From positions 2,130,429-2,140,808 of the forward strand of contig CP070800.1 in NCBI GenBank assembly GCA_020343555.1: a stretch of 10,380 nt of DNA, in the 5' to 3' direction. Shown one piece after another: positions 1 through 6,619 of this stretch (the stretch's first letter is position 1; each line of letters begins with the position of its first letter). The notes beneath the pieces were generated by a model. The model saw nothing but the letters and a program-made list of their open reading frames with translations, made no database searches and had not been told where the DNA came from. This DNA is from Dehalococcoidales bacterium. GTDB lineage: Bacteria; Chloroflexota; Dehalococcoidia; Dehalococcoidales; UBA2162. Position numbers and translations under genes: made by a program.

Positions 1-1772
1 AATTCACAGGGGTGATGACATATCCTGCCGCATATCGAGGGGAAAGGATTACGTTCCCGGATAGTTTCTACAGCCTCCAGGTATTCTCCTTCAGCAATAT
101 GAGCGACATACTTCGGTACATTGATCCCGACCGGGCAGGTGTGCTGGCATGGTGATATCATCAGGGAATCACAAACAGCTGCCGGACATTTCTTTTCAAA
201 AATATGTGACTCATATTCCTCGCGGAAATAATTGATAGTAGAGATGACAGGATTCGGCGCCGTCATACCAAGATTACACAAGGAACTTTCTTTAACTGTG
301 GCGGCGATTCTTAGTAGTGTGTCGATATCGCCTTCCTTCCCCTTTCCTTCTGTAATCCTGGTGAGAATATCAAGCATTTGCCTTGTTCCCAGCCGACAGG
401 GAGTGCATTTACCGCATGATTCCGCCTGTGTAAAACTGAGGAAATAACGGGCGATTTCTACCATACAGGTGGATTCATCGAGAACTACCATACCGCCCGA
501 ACCCATAATCGAGCCAACCCCAGCCAGTGACTCATAATCGACGGGAAGGTCGATAAGACGCGCTGGAATACAGCCACCGGATGGTCCACCTGTCTGTACG
601 GATTTAAATTGTTTTCCACGCGGTATTCCACCGCCGATATCGTTGATAATATGCGACAATGGAGTACCCATAGGGACTTCAACCAGCCCACTGTTGGATA
701 TCTTGCCGGTAAGAGCGAATACTGCTGTACCTTTACTCTTTTCAGTGCCAAATCCGGCAAACCAGTCGGCTCCTTTTTCTATGATGATCGGTATGGTAGC
801 CAGTGTTTTCACATTGTTAATGGTTGTTGGTTTACCGTCCAGTCCTGAGTTTGCCGGATAGGGAGGACGCGGGCGGGGCATACCTCGCCGACTTTCAATC
901 GATGCCAGCAGTGCCGTTTCTTCTCCACACACAAATGCACCAGCACCGAGTTTGATCTGGATAGTAAAACTGAAATCCGAACCAAGTATATTATCACCCA
1001 GGAAACCGTTTTCTTCTGCCTGCTTTAGAGCAATATTTAGTCGATTCACTGCCAGAGGATATTCGGCTCGGACGTAAACATATCCCTTGCTGGCTCCCAT
1101 TGCATAAGCTCCTATCGATAAACCTTCGATCACAGCATGAGGATCTGCTTCAAGGATTGACCTGTCCATAAACGCTCCCGGGTCTCCCTCGTCAGCATTA
1201 CATATTGCGTATTTTGGTGAACCGGTAGCGATACGTTCGAATTCCCACTTGGTACCGGTAGAGAAACCAGCGCCACCACGCCCGCGTAAACCTGAGTTCT
1301 TGATCTCTTCTATTACTCCTTCAGGAGTCATTTCAAACAATACCTTGCGAAACGATTTGTACCCACCTCTTTCTAGGTAGTCTTCGATTTTTTCCGGATT
1401 AATATGGCCGCAGTTTCGAAGGACGATCCGTTCCTGCATTTCATAGAATTTAATATCCGAGTACCTGGGAATTGCTTCACCGGTTACCGGATCATGATAA
1501 TAGAGACGGTCGACGGGAATCCCGTCACGGAGATGTGAAGCTGTAATATCAACGGCATCTTCCGGTTCAACTTGGGTATAAAAAATTCCATCAGGTTCGA
1601 CAATTACATTCGGACCCTGTTGGCAGAAACCATGGCAGCCGGTAAAACCTACCTCTACATTACTCAGGTTCAACCTTTCCACTTCTGATTGGAGTGCCTG
1701 GTAAACAAGGTCACCGCCACCCGAGACGCATCCGGTTCCGCGACAAACATAGATAATCCTGTTTTGCTTCAT
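1..1772 (-). CDS. NuoF/HydB-like flavoprotein fused to a GltD-type domain (C-terminus beyond window)
   Basis: NADH-binding FMN/iron-sulfur subunit of a soluble diaphorase complex; 590 codons lie in the window and the frame runs off the left edge still open. Visible in order: a thioredoxin-like [2Fe-2S] domain with C10, C15, C46 and C50; the NuoF core with GRGGAGF at 164-170 (NADH/FMN loop), NADEGDPGAF at 192-201 and CGEET at 282-286; and the [4Fe-4S] site ESCGKCTPC with C453, C456, C459 and distant C499. A CPAAVC motif (C529-C534) follows, as in HydB/HndC proteins. Instead of the 2[4Fe-4S] ferredoxin tail usual there, the chain continues with C542, C546, C581, C585 and C589 in the pattern of the GltD/NfnB N-terminal domain (NPFPSICGRICHHPCE at 575-590). 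FAD and NAD(P)H domains probably follow outside the window. The start has GGAG 10 bases upstream and lies one base after the upstream stop. Family calls are firm; partners and direction of electron flow are inferred. Confidence 0.93.
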   Translation of the reverse strand, partial: MKQNRIIYVCRGTGCVSGGGDLVYQALQSEVERLNLSNVEVGFTGCHGFCQQGPNVIVEPDGIFYTQVEPEDAVDITASHLRDGIPVDRLYYHDPVTGEAIPRYSDIKFYEMQERIVLRNCGHINPEKIEDYLERGGYKSFRKVLFEMTPEGVIEEIKNSGLRGRGGAGFSTGTKWEFERIATGSPKYAICNADEGDPGAFMDRSILEADPHAVIEGLSIGAYAMGASKGYVYVRAEYPLAVNRLNIALKQAEENGFLGDNILGSDFSFTIQIKLGAGAFVCGEETALLASIESRRGMPRPRPPYPANSGLDGKPTTINNVKTLATIPIIIEKGADWFAGFGTEKSKGTAVFALTGKISNSGLVEVPMGTPLSHIINDIGGGIPRGKQFKSVQTGGPSGGCIPARLIDLPVDYESLAGVGSIMGSGGMVVLDESTCMVEIARYFLSFTQAESCGKCTPCRLGTRQMLDILTRITEGKGKEGDIDTLLRIAATVKESSLCNLGMTAPNPVISTINYFREEYESHIFEKKCPAAVCDSLMISPCQHTCPVGINVPKYVAHIAEGEYLEAVETIRERNPFPSICGRICHHPCE

Positions 1773-1773
1773 A

Positions 1774-2259
1774 TTATCCGTCTCCATTTTTGTTAAATAA
1801 CCTTGATACTTTTTTAGGATTCATATGACCATGAGTATCTTTGTTAATAACGATATTAGGAGCGAGGGCACAAACACCGATACAGGCAACAGTTTCCAGG
1901 GTATATTCAAGGTCGGAAGCAGTTTCTCCTTCCTCCAGGTTAAGCTGCTGCTTTACCAGGTTCAGGATAGTTTTCCCTCCTCGGACATGACATGCGGTAC
2001 CCCGGCATACCTTAACGATATTTTTCCCCCTTGGAGTTGTATAGAGTTGCTCATAGAATGTGACCACTCCCTGTACCTGACTCGGGAACAGTCCAAGTCC
2101 TTCCGCTATACGCTTTATTACGGGTGGAGGAATATAACCCAGCAGTTCCTGTACATCCTGCAGACAGGGAATCAAACCCCACTCTTCATTCTTGTGTTCC
2201 GCGATAATAGTATCGACCTTTTTCAGTTCAGACTTTGTTAACTTCTTCGTTTCAGTCAT
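1774..2259 (-). CDS. NuoE/HydC-like [2Fe-2S] thioredoxin-fold subunit
   Basis: Small diaphorase subunit that carries one [2Fe-2S] cluster next to the FMN of the NuoF-like partner; soluble and cytoplasmic. The 161-residue length is typical of NuoE/HndA/HydC. An N-terminal helical bundle (about 10-65, with the family segment from GYIPPPVIKRIAEGL to the TFYEQLYTTPRGKN stretch) precedes the thioredoxin-like fold. The ligands are C85 and C90 (VCRGTAC) and C126 and C130 (ACIGVC), and all four are present. I start at the ATG at 2259, which has AAAGGA upstream and overlaps the previous stop by 8 bases (translational coupling); a TTG six codons earlier keeps the frame open but has less support. The next gene starts one base after this stop. 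The order molybdopterin subunit, NuoE, NuoF in one operon matches NAD-linked formate dehydrogenase and HydABC-type modules. Confidence 0.96.
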   Translation of the reverse strand: MTETKKLTKSELKKVDTIIAEHKNEEWGLIPCLQDVQELLGYIPPPVIKRIAEGLGLFPSQVQGVVTFYEQLYTTPRGKNIVKVCRGTACHVRGGKTILNLVKQQLNLEEGETASDLEYTLETVACIGVCALAPNIVINKDTHGHMNPKKVSRLFNKNGDG

Positions 2260-4933
2260 TATTATCAATCCTTTCAAGTCTTACGGAGCAGGTTTTTGAC
2301 GAGTTGGAATTATCGAGATCAAATAAAGCATTTACCGGAGCATCCGCAAATGAAGAAGGCATGAACAACATCCCTTCATCCAGGTCATCGGAGACCCGAA
2401 CAACAGCTGATATTTCTCCAGCAGGCGATATTATCCTGACGTAATCGCCAGCCTTTAACTTATACCGATTCAAATCACCGTCACTGATATTCAGCCAGGC
2501 TTGGGTAGAAAACGATTTGAGTCTCGAAGCTCTGTCGCTCCTGGAACCGCTGCCGAATCCATGAAGTGTGGAACCGGTTACCAAAACAAGAGGATATTGA
2601 TCATTTTTCTCGGAATCTGAGGGATCATACTCAACAGGAGTGAAACGTCCAAATCCGCTAGGAAATAGCCCCTTGTAAAAACGTTTAGATCCGAGTCTTT
2701 CACTCGACGAATCCAGTTCATCGTCATCCTGCTCAAAGTCATGGTGCGAAATATTTTGATAGAGTGGTACAACCTCCTCGATCTCATTCATAATTTCCCT
2801 GGATGATGCATACTGCATCGATGCACCCATCTCACCGGATAACCTGAGTATTATTTCCCATTCAGGAAGCGCGATTCCGGGCGGGTTGATAGCCCTTCTT
2901 ACCTGTTGAACTCTTCCTTCAAAGTTCGTGAATGATCCATCTTTTTCAGCAAAAGTAACAGCCGGCATTACTACCGAGGCCAATTCGGTTGTTTCGCTGG
3001 GAAATATATCAGCCACGCAGAGAAACTCAAGAGAAGAAAGGGCCCTTCGAACTAAAGCTGGATCCGGAAAACTTGCGACAGGATTTTCTCCCACAATCAG
3101 CATACCCTTGATGTTCCCGGATTCTGCCTGTTGCAGAACTTCCAGGGCAGTCATTCCCGGTCTCTCTGGTATTTCTGCCTGCCAGGTGTCTTTAAATATC
3201 TCTCTTGATTGAGTCTCCTCAAAACTTCTGTATCCGGGAAGGAAATCGGGCAATGTGCCCATATCACAGGCGCCCTGGGCATTATTTTCCTTTTGCAGAG
3301 CGAAAATACCGCCACCATGATGCCCGGTATTTCCCGTCAGCATAGCCAGATTTGCCAGGGCGATAACTCCCGCGGTACCTCTTCGCTGCTGGGTTATCCC
3401 TGTCCCGTATACAATGGATGCGGTTTTTACTTCAGAATATGTTTTAGCAGCCAGCTGTAAATCCTTTTTGGGAACACCAGTGATATTTTCAACGTATTCC
3501 GGCGAATATTTACTCAAAACTCCGGAATAATCATCGAAATTATCCGTCCTGCGGGTGACAAATTCTTCATCATAGGTCTTGTTATCGAGAATTGTCTTTG
3601 CTATTCCGTTAATTAAAGCAGTGTCTGATCCGATCCTGGGTTTTAACCAGGTTTGTGCAAATTCAAATAACTCGGTACGGCATGGATCGATGACTATGAG
3701 TTTTGCTCCGTTGTTTTTTACGGCACGTTTGATAGCGTAGGAAACCGCAGGAGCTGAAGCTGCCGGATTTGCCCCGATTACTATTATCGAATCAGACTGT
3801 TCCAGTTCACTTAGTGAGTTTGTCGATAAAGGAAAACCTATCGACCAGCCCAGTCCTTCCCGACTTGGGGCATTATACATTCGACTGCCGTTATCGATAT
3901 TATTGGTCTCCAAAACACAACGGGTGAATTTTTGGAGTAGATAGTTATCCTCATTGGTGCATTTTGAAGATCCGAGAACGGCAATACTATCCGGACCGTA
4001 TTCGTCTTTTATACGCTTCAATTCCTTCGACGTAAAAGATATGGCATCTTCCCATGAGGTTTCCTGAAATCCGTCACTATTTTTAATCGAAGGGGTTGTG
4101 AGACGATCAGGATGATGTATAAAATCAAGTCCATAGCTGCCCCTGGTACAAAGAGTGCCTTTGTTCACCGGGCTTTCATTTACCGGTCTTACCCGTATGA
4201 TTTTATTATTTTTTACTTCCAGGCTGATATTACATCCACAGCCACAGTAGGGACATATGGTATCGATGACTGTTGATGTAGTCCCGTTATAGGGTGATTT
4301 CTTTTCCTTTAAAGCGCCGGTAGGGCAAAAAGAGACGCAGGTCCCGCAAAAAGTACATTCTGAATTTTCCAGTGGTAAGTTGTCAAAGGTAGACGGTCTG
4401 GATATGAATCCCCGTTCGACGTAATCGATGGCTCCTATTACGACCAGTTCCTGGTCAGCACGTATGCACCGGGCGCACATAATACACTTGGACAGATCTC
4501 TCTCGAGAAATGGATTAACATCGACTATATTCGAGGATAAAGGTATCTTGTTTAACTCGAGTTTTCCAATACCCATTTCCGATGCCAGGTTTCGCAGTTC
4601 GCAGCGGTTCCCTTTGTCGCAAACAAGGCATGAATCAGGATGGCTGGCCAGTAAAAACTCTAGTATAAGTTTGCGTCGTTCCAGTACTCGTGGGGAATGT
4701 GTATTGATTACCATCCCTGCACGTATCGGTGTTACACAGGATGCCAGCAATGCTTTGGAGGTCTCCTCTTCTACCAGGCATATTCGGCAGGCGCCGATAG
4801 AAGAGAGAAGAGGATCGTGGCAAAGAGTTGGAATGGATACACCTGATTCGCGTGCCAAATCCAGAATAGTCATTCCCGGATAGCCACTTACTTCAATTTC
4901 ATCGAGGGTTATTGTTATAGCTTCCACTTGCAT
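2252..4933 (-). CDS. FdhA/NuoG-like molybdopterin oxidoreductase with altered active site
   Basis: About 893 residues, soluble, no signal peptide. Numbering here counts a GTG codon at 4936 as residue 1. Domains: NuoG-type [2Fe-2S] (C39, C50, C53, C67); His-Cys3 [4Fe-4S] (H99, C103, C106, C112); 2[4Fe-4S] ferredoxin (C151, C154, C157 and C194, C197, C200, C204, with D161 where the eighth Cys is expected); the FdhA [4Fe-4S] domain (C228, C231, C235, C263); bis-MGD-binding core (about 270-700); C-terminal molybdopterin dinucleotide domain (about 780-890). The architecture is that of NAD-linked formate dehydrogenase alpha subunits. However, the formate dehydrogenase motif CARxU/CH reads GSRMYN (Y354, N355), and the catalytic Arg in RGQNNVQGACDMG is Q548 (QKENNAQGACDMG). 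Formate oxidation is therefore unlikely; an electron-relay role or another substrate is inferred. The ATG at 4933 is chosen; GTG at 4936 or 4927 is possible (AAGG lies close by). Confidence 0.9.
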   Translation of the reverse strand: MQVEAITITLDEIEVSGYPGMTILDLARESGVSIPTLCHDPLLSSIGACRICLVEEETSKALLASCVTPIRAGMVINTHSPRVLERRKLILEFLLASHPDSCLVCDKGNRCELRNLASEMGIGKLELNKIPLSSNIVDVNPFLERDLSKCIMCARCIRADQELVVIGAIDYVERGFISRPSTFDNLPLENSECTFCGTCVSFCPTGALKEKKSPYNGTTSTVIDTICPYCGCGCNISLEVKNNKIIRVRPVNESPVNKGTLCTRGSYGLDFIHHPDRLTTPSIKNSDGFQETSWEDAISFTSKELKRIKDEYGPDSIAVLGSSKCTNEDNYLLQKFTRCVLETNNIDNGSRMYNAPSREGLGWSIGFPLSTNSLSELEQSDSIIVIGANPAASAPAVSYAIKRAVKNNGAKLIVIDPCRTELFEFAQTWLKPRIGSDTALINGIAKTILDNKTYDEEFVTRRTDNFDDYSGVLSKYSPEYVENITGVPKKDLQLAAKTYSEVKTASIVYGTGITQQRRGTAGVIALANLAMLTGNTGHHGGGIFALQKENNAQGACDMGTLPDFLPGYRSFEETQSREIFKDTWQAEIPERPGMTALEVLQQAESGNIKGMLIVGENPVASFPDPALVRRALSSLEFLCVADIFPSETTELASVVMPAVTFAEKDGSFTNFEGRVQQVRRAINPPGIALPEWEIILRLSGEMGASMQYASSREIMNEIEEVVPLYQNISHHDFEQDDDELDSSSERLGSKRFYKGLFPSGFGRFTPVEYDPSDSEKNDQYPLVLVTGSTLHGFGSGSRSDRASRLKSFSTQAWLNISDGDLNRYKLKAGDYVRIISPAGEISAVVRVSDDLDEGMLFMPSSFADAPVNALFDLDNSNSSKTCSVRLERIDNND

Positions 4934-4939
4934 CACCTT

Positions 4940-5734
4940 CTAAGATATAAGCGATTCAATCCAGGATTGATCACCACGGGCGACCGATCTAATCCCTGTT
5001 AACAGCCGGGAACTTGCCGAAGCTTTAGGGATAAATCCAACTGCTCCTGCTTGTTTACTGGCAAGGACATTTTCCTCATCATCATACTGCGTTAACATAA
5101 GTATTTTGGCACTCTCGTTTTTAGTATGTATTTCTTTAGCAGCGTCCAGACCATTCATAATCGGCATAACGATGTCCATAATGACGACATCTGGCGAAAG
5201 TTCCATTGTTTTATCGACACCTTCCTGACCGTTTACTGCCTCCCCGACAACCTGCATATCACGCTGCAGGGCTATGACAGCTCTGATACCATCTCTCACT
5301 ACGGCATGGTCATCGACGATCAATACCTTGATCCGCTTGGTTTCGCGGTTTAGCAGGGCTTGAATACGTGGGACGAGAGCCGTTGAGGTGATAGGCTTTG
5401 CCAGAAAGTCTTCAGCATCACACTGCATTCCCTCATCCATTCTCCAGCCTTTCAATACCTGCTTTTCAGGCGAAGCATTGATAACCATAATCGGGAGATT
5501 GCTGAAGGCAAGAGTCTGCTTGAGCCATTTATGAAAGAGGAATGCGTCGCCACGAGGCATGATAGTTCCCAGTACTATCATATCGGGTTCTTCCGAACGT
5601 ACTTTATCTTCGGCCTCGTGACGATCCGATGCAGTGCATACAGAATAGGACTCTTTTTCGAGCGTAGTTTTCAGGTCTTTGGTAAAATCAGGTTCGTCAT
5701 CGATTATCAGGATTACCATTTTTTTCTCTTCCAT
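4940..5734 (-). CDS. Double-receiver response regulator without output domain
   Basis: Two CheY-like receiver domains in tandem and nothing else. Numbering counts an ATG at 5737 as residue 1. REC1 (about 7-130) has the acidic pair D13/D14 and K114 in AKP, but the phosphoacceptor position is Gly (IVLGTIMPRGDAF, G57), so it is probably not phosphorylated. REC2 (about 136-256) is intact, with D142/D143, D188 (IMDIVMP), T216 and K238. It resembles the receiver of NarL-type proteins, including the one encoded at 6619-5972, but stops where the linker and HTH would begin. There is no DNA-binding or enzymatic domain, so it probably acts through protein contacts. ATG codons lie in tandem; GGAGG is 6 bases from the second (5734) and only 3 from the first, so I use the second. 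It heads the redox operon, ending 6 bases before the FdhA-like start at 4933, which suggests a job tied to that complex. Confidence 0.93.
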   Translation of the reverse strand: MEEKKMVILIIDDEPDFTKDLKTTLEKESYSVCTASDRHEAEDKVRSEEPDMIVLGTIMPRGDAFLFHKWLKQTLAFSNLPIMVINASPEKQVLKGWRMDEGMQCDAEDFLAKPITSTALVPRIQALLNRETKRIKVLIVDDHAVVRDGIRAVIALQRDMQVVGEAVNGQEGVDKTMELSPDVVIMDIVMPIMNGLDAAKEIHTKNESAKILMLTQYDDEENVLASKQAGAVGFIPKASASSRLLTGIRSVARGDQSWIESLIS

Positions 5735-5798
5735 CATCTTCCTCCATTCACCGAATTTACGGTATTATTCCAGGTGATGTAAAAGAGAAGTACTCGGG

Positions 5799-5872
5799 TA
5801 TATGAAGTTTAAAAAAGCATCCTTGTCAGTGGAACAGGGTTTCCCCTTGCATTCAACCAGGAAAACCCCTGT
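5799..5872 (-). promoter_or_regulatory. Inverted repeat and possible promoter for the redox operon
   Basis: In the gap before the double-receiver gene, plus-strand arms ACAGGGTTTCCCC (5834-5846) and GGAAAACCCCTGT (5860-5872) are complementary apart from two single-base bulges, with a 13-base spacer. Reading in the gene direction, the repeat is followed by CTGACA (5829-5824, like a -35) and, 17 bases on, TTCATATA (5806-5799). The same order appears before the kinase gene at 7987-7913. I infer an operator or activator site next to a promoter. The -10 match is poor, so the exact promoter is uncertain. On the plus strand the repeat is followed by ATTTTTG and could instead act as a terminator, though no plus-strand gene precedes it. 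Confidence 0.4.
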
Positions 5873-5971
5873 ATTTTTGTTGATTAATAACCGAAAAATG
5901 AGATAGAAATAGTGCGTTCAGCAATAATCACTATGGGAAAGTACCGGGGGGAATTACCCCTGATTTTAAAC

Positions 5972-6619
5972 CTAAATACTTATGATACCCTTGCGGACAG
6001 CATACTTAACCAGTTCAACCCGGTTTCGGAGTCCGAGTTTTGCCATAAGGTTAGTCCTGTGTCCTTCGACAGTCTTGGGACTTACTACGAGCATATCTGC
6101 TACTTGTTGAGTCGTATATCCTTCCGCTATCAGCTTGATAACATCTCGTTCCCTGGCAGTTAACTGCTGATAAGGGTCTGCATTACCTCGTTTATCACCG
6201 GTGCGGTAGTCTTCGACCAGCAGTTTAGCAATAGATGGTGAAAGGTAGGAATCCCCGTTGTATACGGAACGTATACCGATTGCCAGTTCAGCAGAGGCTG
6301 CTACCTTGCTGATGAATCCTGAAGCACCTGCTTCTATCGCCGGAAATACGTATTCCTTATCATCATATTGTGTGAGGATTATGACTTTCGTCCGGAATTC
6401 CTTGCATATACGGCGTGTAGCTTCGAGACCACCCAGGATGGGCATGGAGACATCCATTAACACTACATCCGGGTTTAACTCTCTGACTTTTTCGATCGCC
6501 TCACTACCATTCGGAGCTTCACCGACCACTTCTATATCACCGGCAAGTGCCAGGAGTGCAGAGATACCATCTCTTACTATCGTGTGGTCATCGACTATAA
6601 GTACGGTAATTTTATTCAC
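5972..6619 (-). CDS. NarL/FixJ-family response regulator
   Basis: DNA-binding response regulator, almost certainly the partner of the kinase encoded just upstream. Numbered from an upstream in-frame ATG at 6634, the receiver (about 9-128) has D15/D16, phosphoacceptor D61 (VVLMDVSMP), T88 and K110, all intact. A linker (130-155) leads to a LuxR-type helix-turn-helix (about 156-218) with LTARERDVIKLIAEG and recognition helix SPKTVEGHRTNLMAKLGL. I prefer the GTG at 6619: it has AAGGA 7 bases upstream, overlaps the kinase stop by 8 bases and gives the usual short N-terminus (VNKITVLIVDDH); the ATG at 6634 has no clear ribosome binding site. Targets are not known from sequence. The inverted repeats in the two flanking gaps are candidates. 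Confidence 0.95.
   Translation of the reverse strand: MNKITVLIVDDHTIVRDGISALLALAGDIEVVGEAPNGSEAIEKVRELNPDVVLMDVSMPILGGLEATRRICKEFRTKVIILTQYDDKEYVFPAIEAGASGFISKVAASAELAIGIRSVYNGDSYLSPSIAKLLVEDYRTGDKRGNADPYQQLTARERDVIKLIAEGYTTQQVADMLVVSPKTVEGHRTNLMAKLGLRNRVELVKYAVRKGIISI

Noticed and set aside
485..861. Short open frames on both strands inside the NuoF-like gene
   Set aside because: They lie in other frames of a clearly conserved gene, have low-complexity or unnatural compositions and no supported start.
1..1772. Possible frameshift or separate gene at the NuoF/GltD junction
   Set aside because: I followed the frame from the ATG at 1772 to base 3 through the key motifs on both sides of the junction; all are in the same frame with no stop, so the fusion is real in this sequence.
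3869..3886. Possible selenocysteine (in-frame TGA) site in the FdhA-like gene
   Set aside because: The codon at the Sec position is TAT (Tyr) at 3877-3875 and the frame has no internal TGA, so no Sec insertion is needed.
5834..5880. Inverted repeat plus ATTTTTG as a plus-strand terminator
   Set aside because: No plus-strand gene precedes it; its place before a minus-strand operon fits an operator better, although this is not proven.
5946..5960. GGGG-AATTA-CCCC hairpin just after the NarL-type regulator gene as a terminator
   Set aside because: The stem is only four base pairs and no T-run follows on the minus strand.
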